In this document: one piece after another, positions 1 through 19,718 of the stretch | Layout: each line of letters opens with the position of its first letter | How positions within the stretch are numbered: position 1 is the stretch's first letter | Assembly: GCF_002994745.2 (NCBI RefSeq) | Contig: NC_037090.1 | Span: 23,634,001 to 23,698,000 of the forward strand | Length of the DNA stretch: 64,000 nt | Direction: 5' to 3' | Source: Rosa chinensis | Lineage: Eukaryota > Streptophyta > Magnoliopsida > Rosales > Rosaceae | Translations under genes and position numbers: made by a program | Notes under the pieces: generated by a model | The model's database searches: none | What the model saw: the letters and a program-made list of their open reading frames with translations, nothing else | Told to the model about the DNA's origin: nothing

Positions 1-64
1 ATTCATAATCAGCACTCATAAAATTTGACCAAGGTATATATTTCCCATATAAAGAAGTTAATAC

Positions 65-9564
<9,500 letters not shown>

Positions 9565-10254
9565 TGATGCGGAGCAATGGACCGATCCACAAATCTGAGA
9601 GAGTCGAATCGAAACAGTGAAAACTGTGAAGATAGAGAGAGAAAGGAGAGGGAGAGAGAGAGAGAGAGAGATTTAGAGAGAAGGGGAAAGCCAAGCGGGG
9701 CTTGGTGTGCAAAGGAGAGAGGGGGATTGGGGCACTCCCGAAAGAAACTGGCTCGGAACCAAGCCGCGCTGAGTGCAAATTTCGGTGAGGGGTAGAATGG
9801 GAAAGTCGATAAAGTAGGGGGGGCAATATGGGGAATTCAGGCTCTCGCGCGGGTGCGGGTGTGGGTTTTAGACAATGAGATCTTAGAGAGTGCCAGAAGG
9901 ACCAGTGGGAGGATGACAGGTATTGCGGATGGGTTGGGTGGGACCAGAGTACACGTGGCGATCTGCGGAGGTCACATGCATCGTGCGTGTACGCTCAAGA
10001 AATGACGTATTATAATCCTTCCTCGTACAAACGCTCCTGATTGTTCTGTAAAAGCTGCACCACGTCTACGCGCCTAGCCTGTGTGCTAGGGTGTGCTAGA
10101 GCCTAGAGGAACAATATAAATAAAAAAGTTCTCATTACCAAAAGAACGAAAGGGGTAAGGCTTGGGTCAACGGTCAACCCAAGAAGTGACGGTGTGGAAA
10201 CTTGGATTATGATTAATATTAGATTAGACTTCGATTCTCCTCTAATGAATTAAC
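9565..10254 (-). promoter_or_regulatory. UBP 5' leader and promoter region with GA-rich tract
   Basis: The DNA upstream of the UBP start codon holds a long purine GA tract on the plus strand at about 9632-9690, which reads as CT repeats in the transcript direction. CT-rich tracts are common in plant core promoters and leaders. No convincing TATA box is seen. The transcription start cannot be fixed from sequence alone. Confidence 0.5.
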
Positions 10255-12225
10255 AAACGAAAAATGTACAGGAAGAAAATCCACTTGATTAACTGGAATG
10301 AAGTTTGTAAGCCTAAAGTTAAATGGAGGTTTGGGGAATCAAAAAAATTCTACACATGAACAAAGGGTTGCCAATAGAGAATTGGAGATGGCTAGCTAAC
10401 AAATTTCTATAATGATAATTGGTCTACAATTTGGGGTTTTGAACCACTTTACTTCAAATACTAGCAATTTTAATGTTGGTGGAACTGTCAAAGATTGTGG
10501 GGGAGTGGAGTTTGGATTTATTGAGAGCTGCTCAGAGATTCCAAAGACATAAATTGCTGCTAGTCCTAATTATTCCTTTTGTACTGATAGTCAAGAATAT
10601 ATGGTGTATTTGTTGCGTGATTGTCGGTACGCCAAGCAAGTATTGTGAAGGCTACATTTACTTTAGGTTGTTAATAATTAGGAATGGATCACTGCAAGCT
10701 TGAAGCTAACAATGTGTTTCTATGGAAACCTGCAGTGGAATTTATTCTTCCTCTTCTGCTGTTGATACATCTGGAAGTGGAGAGATAAGAGGATTTTTCA
10801 GCCTTCTTTTACTATTCCTTTTAATATTTCTCAAGTCATTGTGAAGTATGCTGCCAAATGGAACACTGCTAGCAGCAAAGCTAAAGCTGGGAGGAGTATG
10901 CAGATTGGAATGGTTTCTTGGTGTAAGCCTGATGGGGAGATTCAAATTAAATGCTGACGGATCTAGGTCCTCTAATGGTCTAATTGGAGCTGGTGGAGTC
11001 ATAAGAAATGCTACAGGTGATTAGATTGGCGACTTTATGGTGAATGTTGGTGCTGGTAAGGTTCTTCAAGTTGAAGCTTGGGGGCTGTCCATGGTTTTGC
11101 TACTAGCTGCCTCCATGACTATTAAGAATTGGAGATGGACTCAGACTTTGCTAATTTAGTGACTCTTGTCAACAATAGCAAAATGGAGTTGCACCTTCTT
11201 GGCACTATCCTTCTTAATTGCAAAACTCTAATGAATGCCTTTGATTTTGTGAACCTCAAGCATAGAGAGGGAAATTTGTAGACCTTCTTGCCAAAAAAAA
11301 ATGTACTACATTCTTTAATGCACACCCCCTATATTTTTTTTGTCATCAAACATCCATTCATACCCCTCCTCATTAATAAATAAATAAAAGAAAAAATAAA
11401 GAAGAATCCACAAAAATAAAATAAGAATTAAATGCTTTATATATCAAAATATTAGTTAAATATTTTCTTATAGGTTAAATTCTCTCATAGTTTTCATAAT
11501 ACAATCGACGTCTCTTCAAGATCATATGTATGAAACCAAATTGGTTGAAACATATTGAAAGAAGTTATAAAACCATCAAATATATCTTGGATACATGAAT
11601 ACATCATGATCAATCACTTTGTTTGCAAAACAACCGCCATGACTCATTCTTTACCGATTTTAATATTGACCATGACTATATCGATCATAAACATATCGAC
11701 ATACATTGAATAATTTAAAATCTTGGAGGCATCAAGTTTTTCAACTTGAAAAACAACAAAGGTAAGAAAGTTAAGTTATTCAATCTTCTAGCGATATATC
11801 AACCTCATTCATTGAGAGATGTGAGAAAGAAGAAAGGCAATCAGTATTTACCATATTGATATGTGCCGAAACTAATTAGCAATTAATTCCACTATATAAC
11901 AAAAAATAATGCTTTAAATAAAAATTAATGATACATAGCCGACCTATTTTTTTTCTTAAGTTTTTCTCATTTATTTATTTAATGAGGAGGGGCATAGATG
12001 GACCTTTGATGAAAAAAAATGAGACAAACAAAATATAAGGGATGTGCATTAAGTAATTGAGGGGTGTATTTAAAATTTATCTAAAAAAAAATTTACTGCA
12101 TTCTATTGGGACATGCACTCTTCATAAACCTCTTAGCCTGGTGACTTATGTTCTTATTGATGACATCCTGGATTTTGCTTTTCCCGTCAAGTTTATAGTA
12201 GCCAATCTATCTGATTAGTGAGTTT
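10255..12225 (+). pseudogene. Decayed LINE 3' part (zf-RVT/RNase H), interrupted
   Basis: A non-LTR retrotransposon remnant riddled with stops. Near 10265-10320 a frame reads RKKIHLINWNEVCKPK, the conserved segment downstream of the reverse transcriptase. Near 10915-11110 a frame gives KPDGEIQ..LNADGSRSSNG and GAGGVIRNATG..VLQVEAWGL, the RNase H (RVT_3) core with its Asp and Glu positions. The C-terminal tail resumes after the insertion at 11315-12082 and ends near 12225 (VLIDDILDFAFP). A better-preserved member of the same general family lies at 53669-55597. Not functional. Confidence 0.8.
11315..12082. mobile_element. 768-bp insertion with long inverted ends and 22-bp flanking repeat
   Basis: The LINE remnant is interrupted here. 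Both sides carry the same 22-bp sequence with two mismatches (11293-11314 and 12083-12104), as a target-site duplication would give. The left end 11315-11396 and the right interval 11960-12052 are inverted copies of each other; both contain 'aatgaggagggg', a 'ttgatga' block and 'tgtgcattaa'. About 30 bp separate the right inverted repeat from the flanking repeat, so the ends are asymmetric. No transposase is visible. It looks MITE-like, but the superfamily is unclear because a 22-bp duplication is longer than usual for DNA transposons. Confidence 0.65.
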
Positions 12226-13758
12226 CTTTCTTTTTCATTTTGTACCAAAAAAGAAAGATGTGCAAGGTTTAATGAAGGGACATGAATTGTAATCAATAAA
12301 AGCCAAAGTACACAAAATTTTATAGTATAACTTCTCATTTATGGATGGGTTTGAATTTGTATCTAACCGATGCTAAAGGAAACTAAAGCCGTGTATTCAA
12401 TCTAAATTTTAAATGATTCTGTCTAACTTTTAATAATTCGTGAATTCTCGTAGATTCTAAAGAAAGAAAACCATAAGGTGTGGATAAGTATTTGTAGTTA
12501 CCATAGAGAGAAAACAACAATACATTATTTCCTTTTGTGGCTCCTAACAAGCTATGCACATATAGATGCTTCTATAGGCCACTTGTGTAGAGCAAACTTG
12601 AGAGCAAGTAGCACAAATTTATGCAAGATAGAAACATCCGCACACCTTGTCCTTCTTCCAATTTCCAAATCCTTTGAGTTTTTTTTATCTGCAACATCAT
12701 CGAGGCAACTTCATTAATTCTTCAAAAATTAGGGTAATTCTCAAAAAATAAAAATAAAAATAAAAAATATGATACAAAATTTTTGAAGGTAGTAAGATGT
12801 CGTGTCATTTAAGAAAGAAAAAAAAAAGAGTACTTTATCTTTTATCACTCAGTGCGAGTATGATTTTTTTTTTCAAAGAAGTCCACGACCTTAAAGAAAT
12901 TACTGTTTGGAATTGCTTCTACATAAGTGTTTTGGTTAGATAGCACTTCTGAGATCAAGCGCTTCTCGAATAAAAAAGTGCTTATAATTAAAAAAGCCTG
13001 CTCCCCAAATTTTGTTGAACACTGCCAATTCTAAAAGTTATCTCAAACAAAGATAATATCTTCCAAATATGTTTTAAAAAGTTGGTAAATGTTGTCTCCT
13101 CTTAAGTTATATGATGATTAATGAGGGTCTAATGAGGACTTTAACATGAGAATTTTATAAGAACTTTTAAATTAACAGTTTGATGACGTGTGTTGTAGAA
13201 TTAATATTTCAACTAAAATTATGACAATTCATCAAATTGTTGATTTAAAAATCCTCACAAAATCTTTAATTTAAAATCCTCACTAGAGCATGTCCCTTGA
13301 TAAGTTGATATGATTATGGAATTAGCAACTCAAATCCAAGTTATAGTAAGAGGAGACAACATAATCCTCTTACTGTTACCGTGATGATGAAGTTTATGAT
13401 TATCTTTTCAAAAGTCCGTAAATGTTGCCTCATTTGAATTTTCCCAGGATACCGGTTTAATAAAATCATCTTTCTGCATCACAAATTATTTTTTCCCATC
13501 CGCCCAAGGCCAACCAGACATAAAAGGATCTAAAACTCTACATATTAAATGTCTGATTGACATACTCATGAGAATGCCAATACATTACCAGAACAAACGC
13601 AAGCTATAACTCAGAAAGCCCACTCATATATGAATAGCGGAAAGAGAGGCATGAGAGCAGGAGATAATAGTGCCACCAAACATAACATTAGCTGAAATAT
13701 GTATTATAGAAGGAAAAAAAAAATTAGCTAAATTATTCATTGATATAAAATAGATAAT
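12226..13758. other. Intergenic, AT-rich; one fold-back element
   Basis: No gene is recognised between the LINE remnant and the eS28 3' end. The only structured piece is the inverted repeat at 13134-13282, listed separately. Confidence 0.6.
13134..13282. mobile_element. Fold-back MITE-like inverted repeat
   Basis: Arms 13134-13185 and 13230-13282 are inverted copies of about 52 bp, roughly three quarters identical by eye, starting 'gaggactttaa'/'gaggattttaa' and ending 'tttgatg'. About 45 bp of spacer separates them. Small size, AT-richness and no ORF fit a miniature inverted-repeat element. Confidence 0.55.
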
Positions 13759-13936
13759 TCAAGTATTAATCAGACAGACTAGAAATTCCATCACAAAAAT
13801 AAAGTCGGGGAAGTTACTACTAACAACACGAAACATTGAAAAGAAACAGCATACATCGGCAACACAACTGCCATTGACCAACAGAGATAACAGTCGTGCG
13901 CATCTTAGCAAAACTGCGGTAGGAGCCAACAGAAAA

Positions 13937-14134
13937 TCACCGCAACCTTCTTGCTTCCCTCTCAGACTCGAGCAAGGTAAGGATATCACCCTCCCTCACT
14001 GGTCCCTTGACATTCCTCATGATGAACCGATTCTGATCATCCAAAAACTTGACTCTCACTTGAGTAACCTGTCCCCTAGACCCAGTCCGGCCCATGACCT
14101 TCACCACAAGAGCATGCTTCACTGTGGATTCCAT
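13937..14134 (-). CDS. RPS28: 40S ribosomal protein S28 (eS28)
   Basis: A component of the small ribosomal subunit near the mRNA exit channel. The 65-residue protein in one exon contains the signature block [20 protein letters not shown] and ends in [12 protein letters not shown], as in all plant eS28 proteins. Plant homologues have about 64-65 residues, so it is full length; the small length change lies in the LDDQNR segment. A splice-acceptor-like site just upstream of the ATG and a donor-like site at about 15015 suggest that a leader exon (about 15015-15110) is joined to the coding exon across a long 5'UTR intron, as in many plant ribosomal protein genes. The putative promoter carries telo-box and site II motifs. 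Probably expressed. Confidence 0.95.
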   Translation of the reverse strand: MESTVKHALVVKVMGRTGSRGQVTQVRVKFLDDQNRFIMRNVKGPVREGDILTLLESEREARRLR

Positions 14135-15140
14135 TCTTCACCAAACAATAAGGAAAAATTAGAAGGGAAAAAAAAAACAAATTCCAATGGCAACTGAAAG
14201 TTTTCTTTGCTTTGGAAAGAAGATGCAAAACAAATCTACAATAATGCATGCAAAGTAACTGCAAATCTTACCAAGCATGTTGGCAAAACAGAAAGCAACA
14301 ATACCAAAGAATGGCCAACCAACAATCAAAACCAAAAGGAAACGCTATTCTGCGTAATACGACCATTACAGATTGAAGACAAGTTAAAAACATCCAATGC
14401 CAAAGCAGGTCAGCCCTCAATTGGGTTCCTTAATAAGCATGGCATTTTCAAATAAGAAATCACTAAATATATACAATACTTCTGTGTAAATCCAAGTGCG
14501 GATGTGTTGCAGCATATATTCAAGTTCCACATTACATTAGTTCTATCTCTTATCAAGAAATAGCACATTAGCTTAATCAAAAACACCAGCCAACTACACC
14601 AAGTATATATCTGTTTTCACACAGAGAAAACCTACAAGCAACAAAAGGCCCACTACTCATAATACAGATAAATATCCAAGCATCAAAACCAACCACTGAA
14701 TAGGACCACTAAATATCAAAACATAATCACAAACACGTATACCATTTAGCTAAAAGCTTCAGCAACTGAATTAACCCATATAGTGAACAACAAAAACCAG
14801 AGCTTCCCTTCTTAATCTAACAAGTCGTTAATCCGAAACAAAAGTCCAAGCCAGATTTCATGAAATACCCAGAACCCTTTTTCACGTTCGTCTTTAATTT
14901 TTCGTATTTAGTTCACAAAATCAAAATTGAATACGAAGAACCAACATCGGCATCAGTAGAATTTGAGCAAACATAAACGTAAATGGAAAAGAAGTCGAGG
15001 GGTAAAGTGGGTACCTCCGATCCTGAAGAGGCTGCGACTCCGATGCTCCAAAGACAGAGAGAGAAAATGAGCAGGTCTGGCCGCGGCAGTAGGAGAGCAC
15101 CAAGAGGAAGCGAGCGTATAAATATGAAGGAGAAAAAGAA

Positions 15141-15270
15141 TTAGGGTTTTGCATTTGATGTGGAATTACCAACAAGCCCATGACATTCGGGTTATGGACC
15201 GGTTCCTCTAGGACGAGGCCGATGAGCTGGGTATGACAGGGACCAATATGAAATTTCCTTGGAGGGCCCA
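15141..15270 (-). promoter_or_regulatory. eS28 promoter: telo-box and site II elements
   Basis: On the minus strand a telo-box AAACCCTAA lies at 15141-15149, a site II motif TGGGCT at 15175-15180 and another, TGGGCC, at 15265-15270. This combination is the classic control of ribosomal protein and growth-linked genes in plants (TCP factors on site II). The region lies just upstream of the inferred non-coding leader exon. Confidence 0.7.
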
Positions 15271-15279
15271 GCATGCCTG

Positions 15280-16205
15280 TTTTTGATACAAATTTTCTTT
15301 CAATAATTTGTTTTTTTTATGCTAAGAATTAGCTACAATTTTTTTTTCATTTTTTTATTTAAGTTTTGGTAGAATGAGTCTTCAATACTTCCGAAAATGT
15401 CAAATTCTTGCAAACGAAAATTCGGAAGCCTATAGTTGACTGAAAGGATAGTATCATGTTTCAATTTTTACACTAGTAGTATCTTCTCTTTTTGTCTCTT
15501 TTTAATTTATAGCCTCATCTCCTTTTCTACGAATTAGTTATGATCTATATAGTCCAAAACTTCTTACGTAATTTGTAATCTCATCATCTATTTTATAGAT
15601 TAGTTCTCTTCTTCTTTCTTCTTAATTTGTTCGAAGGATTAGTTGTAGCCTACATGATTAAGCTCAAACCTTCCTTCCTAATTTGTAATATCACAGTGGT
15701 GTCCACCTGATCAGTTGCTGATCAAAGAATTTATGCTCAACAACCCTTACATTTACATCCAATAGTGGAAAACAAAACACATCAATTTAATAATAATTCT
15801 CTCTATCATTTGATTTTTTTTTTTTTAAATAGTAGGGTTTGGAACCCAGTCAAGCTGGGAGGCTCTATCATTGAATTTATATTCAAAGATAGTTAAGCAT
15901 TATTTTCTTGATAAATAACTGACTGTGCCATAATTTCTTTTACATCTTAGGGCCTGGGCTGGAGGGCTGCCTCTCTCCTCTTTCCTTGCCAAAAAGAAAA
16001 AATCGGTTTGGTTGTCTCGTGGTCCAGTCACCATTACTAGCTACTGCATCGGTTGCATGTGAAATTGGAAATTTGTTCATATGCTGCATGACTGCCACGC
16101 ACACAAACCAGCCATGGCCAAGTTTCGTCAAGGCTCCACCACGTAGCCACCAAGTCTAAACCCAAAAGCACCGATCATCATCCCTATCTCCAAAACCCTC
16201 AAAAC
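15280..16205. other. Intergenic and USP promoter region
   Basis: AT-rich DNA between the divergent eS28 and USP genes; I see no gene. A palindromic CACGTG box at 16206-16211 lies about 105 bp before the USP start codon and may be in its leader or core promoter. It is a binding core for bZIP and bHLH factors, compatible with stress or ABA control, but that is inference. Confidence 0.5.
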
Positions 16206-16313
16206 CACGTGAAGGAGCCCTCAGGAAAAACAAACCCAGAATCCATCTGTCACAAACTCACCCAATTTATATACACCAGAAACGAACCTGAGCGACCACA
16301 CCAATCTCTAATA

Positions 16314-17337
16314 ATGGAGACCACATACGCAGCTCCCGGTACCACAGTGCAGACGACCCCATTGGTGCACGTTGGGGATGAGGGACTGAGAAGAACGAAG
16401 ATGAGGGTGATGGTCGCCATCGACGAAAGCGACTCGAGCTTCTACGCGCTCAACTGGGCGCTTGACCACCTCTTTATCAACGCGCCGAGTACTCTGGAAG
16501 GCGGCGAGGGGGAAGGGGGGATGGTGACGGTGGTCCACGTCACGCAGCCGTTTCAGCACTTTGTGTACCCTGCCGGACCTGCCGGAGCAACCTATTATGC
16601 ATCCGCGTCGGTGGTGGAGTCGGTGAAGAAAGCTCAGCAGGAGAATTCTGCTGCCATTCTCTCCCGCGCTATGCAGATTTGCAAGGATAGGATGGTAAGT
16701 CATCGACCGACTTCAAATAAGTTTATGTATGGAACTGTATATATGGTTTTAGTTCTGATTGTAATTGTTGAGATTGATAGGATCTAACGGTTGATTTTCA
16801 TTAAGCTATAATGCACATGTATTAATATTGGTGGAGAGATCGAACTTGTGTGAATCAATCGAGGCATAGCTCAAGTAATGAATGAGGATGGAGAAATGAG
16901 TCGGGGTTCAGATTGATGAATTTGTAATTAGATAGGAGTTGCTGGCTACATATGCATTTTGGTCCATTTAATTAACATCATTACATGTAATTAATTGTGC
17001 AGATCAAAGCAGAAACTCTGACTCTGACTGGAGATCCAAAGGACATGATTTGTCAAGCCACAGAGCAGATGCATGTAGATCTTCTTGTTGTGGGTAGTCG
17101 TGGCCTGGGCATGGTCAAGAGGTAAGAACGTACAAACTCATTAATTGTAAGACTACTTAATTTACTAATTGATCAAAAATATTCCCATGAACTCGTACGT
17201 ATATTTGATTGGGTGCTTGCAGAGCATTCCTAGGAAGTGTGAGCGACTACTGCGCACATCATGCATCATGTCCAGTCATGATTGTAAAGCCACCAAGGGG
17301 GTCTGGAGCAAAGGGGTCTGCATCATCTAAAAAGTAG
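16314..17337 (+). CDS. Universal stress protein A-like (USPA domain), 204 aa
   Basis: A small nucleotide-binding stress protein of the adenine nucleotide alpha-hydrolase-like fold. Three exons (16314-16694, 17003-17121, 17223-17337) join in phase on GT-AG borders. I chose METTYAAPG as the start because it directly precedes the conserved part; an in-frame ATG 35 codons upstream (16209) opens into sequence that looks like leader. Residues 31-41 read RVMVAIDESDS, with Asp37 of the ATP site. The ATP-binding signature G-x2-G-x9-G-S is complete at Gly158, Gly161, Gly171 and Ser172, so this is the ATP-binding USP subgroup. The C-terminal tail is Ser/Lys-rich. No breaks are seen. Biochemical role and partners are not known from sequence. 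Confidence 0.93.
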
Positions 17338-17675
17338 ATGGGGGAGATGTTCGTTTGAATTAGGGTTTGTCATTTCAAGTGACAACTCTAGTATTAGGGT
17401 TTGCGATATCAAGTGACATCTCTACAACGTACTAAATACTTGAAAATGTGTAAATTAGCTGGCTGCAGAGTTGCTTTGCTTGTTATATATATAAATAAAT
17501 TGACCAATGCAAGTTCAGACTTGAAAATGAACTTGAAGTGGTTTTTGTGTAATGCGAAGGTACATAATGTAAAGGCCAATGTAATTGCTCAATGGAATGT
17601 GGAGGTTGTAAGGCTATTTTTTACAGTTTGTATAAAATGGGAATAAAATTCTAAGAGGACTTCTACATCAACATT

Positions 17676-18800
17676 TGTTTTTTGGAAGGAAATTTTTTGG
17701 AAGGAAAAGACGACACACTATATTAAATTGAGAAGTACATGGAGCGATGCAAAAGTATCGAAAGAAAAAACAATAAAGCATAACAAGATGCATAAATTTA
17801 TCTATAAAGGAGGGAAACAATAAAGGATAGCAAGAGACACAGACACTTCTAAAATGAAAGGTAACCATGTGACTTGATGTCGGACGACATCGCTGCACTG
17901 CATATGTCATATAATAGAAACTGTAGCCATAACCGGTGATATGATCACCTAGGAGAGGTGATTCGCTCACCGGGAGTTTGAAAGTAACTGAGGGTGTCAT
18001 AAACTCGAAAATTAGCAAACGAACTCCCTAGAACCAGAACAAATACCAGATCAATATGAGCAGCTGTCTCGGACCCATGATCCAGATGTGAATACGACCT
18101 GGGTCCCAAATTCGGATCCAAATCAGGCTGAATCCAAACTCAAATATGATGGGTCAAACTTGACAAAGGCCCAAGCCCAGCTTAATCTGATCTGGGCACC
18201 CTGGCCTCATCCCGACATCCGGCCAACCTTCCAGATCCGCCACACCGCCCCACCGAATCGCACCGCTGCATCTCCGACAAGGCTAGGTCGACATTGGGAT
18301 GGGAATCCCATAGCAATCTGTTGACCCAAGCGCTCAACCCTCTGGCTCCAAACCCAACCGCAGCAACCAGATCCACCCATAGGGTCACCATCCACCGCCG
18401 AAATAACCCATCAACACCAGGATACCGAATCACCGCCCTCGAAGCAGACCCGAACTCAAGACCTCTTCCCATGAAAGGACCGGGATCCCATGTCTGATTT
18501 GGATCCACAAAACCACGATGCCGGTGTCCCCCACCATTACTGAAATAGAGAGTAGTAGCGACACGAGCAAAACCCGTCGGGGGTGAATCCCAACGCCAAG
18601 GCGCTGAGATTAGGGTGCAACAACCGGATGGTTGAAAAAGAGAGGTTCGTGAAACCAAAGAACTCACTAGCAATGGACCACGAACGCCATCGTCGCAGGC
18701 CAAGGAAATCAGACGACCAAACCCTAGGGTTAGCCGCCGCAGAGGTGAGAGAGCGAGAGCTCTCATTTTAGGCTTACGAAGCCTGTTTGGTATTTTAAAC
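17676..18800 (-). mobile_element. Retroposon (1.1 kb) with 18-bp target-site duplication
   Basis: The segment is bracketed by direct 18-bp copies, gacttctacatcaacatt at 17658-17675 and gacttctaaatcaacatt at 18801-18818, one mismatch apart. Read on the minus strand, a GC-rich 5' part gives way to a T-rich 3' part that ends in short A-runs (TTCCAAAAAATTTCCTTCC then AAAAAACA). This structure is that of LINE-machinery retroposition. A minus-strand ORF of 194 codons (18182-18766) begins 34 bp from the 5' end, but I recognise no domain and its composition is repeat-like. The insertion lies about 320 bp past the USP stop codon. Confidence 0.7.
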
Positions 18801-18818
18801 GACTTCTAAATCAACATT

Positions 18819-19718
18819 GAATGACATGAGTGGTGAATAATGGGGTGTATTGTATTTGGATTTCTATGATGTTTTTAAGAATTTTTGTGGAATTTAGAAG
18901 TCTATGGATATTTAATTAAGATTGTTAATTTTTTTAAAAAAATCTGGGTGTGTTCAATTAGATTTTTACAAGTATATTTGAAATTCACAAGATATTTATA
19001 TAATTTTATTGACTTTTAGTGAGTTCCACAGAGGTTCAAGTGTATTAAGAAAAATTCACGAATTGTAAAAGAGGAGTTAGATGATGGATTTGCATGGACT
19101 ATCTAGTGTTATTTGTAAAGAATATAGGCATTTATCAATCTAACTTGTAGATTCAAAATTTCGTGAATTTCAATCTAACTTAAATGCCCTAAAATATACA
19201 TACCACGAAATGTTACCAGTCAAAACGTGTTTTCCATTTACAAGGTGAGGGCTTTTCCGTTTGATTCATGAAATGTTCCAAATAGCGCGCATTGATAAGC
19301 ACTATATACACCTTGTCCGCCAGTAACACCCATCTTTCGGAAGTTCATAGCAACAGAAGCATACACAGTATAAAGAAACTAGACTAATGTCGGTCACATG
19401 ATAGTCTGATCAATTAGATCGGATACTAATCTAGTATTGCCAATGCTCATATGTCTGAAACCATTTTCTTTTCTTTTTCTGAACAAATTTTATAGACCAT
19501 TTCTGTACCTTTTCTTTTATCAAATGTTAGTGTAAAGTCTTATCCCATTCATAATCTTCTCTCCCCCAGCAAATAATGCCAGTGCTGCTCTCATACAATA
19601 TACAGTATAAAAGATTTGGAACTTCACATAGATGTGATAGTGGAACTGGGCAAGTCAAACTGAGTCAATGGAGGTTCAGATCTGTGGGAAGTCGACAGTT
19701 AGCAACTTCACTTGCATT
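18819..19718. other. Intergenic, includes rhomboid 3'UTR
   Basis: AT-rich DNA with no recognised gene. The part next to 19719 is presumably the 3' untranslated region of the rhomboid gene. Confidence 0.5.

Noticed and set aside
14921..15274. 117-codon minus-strand ORF upstream of eS28
   Set aside because: It overlaps the inferred leader exon and promoter of the eS28 gene and has no protein features.
16209..16313. Longer USP start 35 codons upstream
   Set aside because: The extension has no family similarity and leader-like composition; the start at 16314 directly precedes the conserved protein.
16308..16703. 131-codon minus-strand ORF
   Set aside because: It is the reverse-strand shadow of USP exon 1.
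18182..18766. 194-codon minus-strand ORF as a protein-coding gene
   Set aside because: It lies entirely inside a retroposon bracketed by an 18-bp target duplication, has no recognised domain, and overlaps other open frames on both strands, as GC-rich DNA often does.
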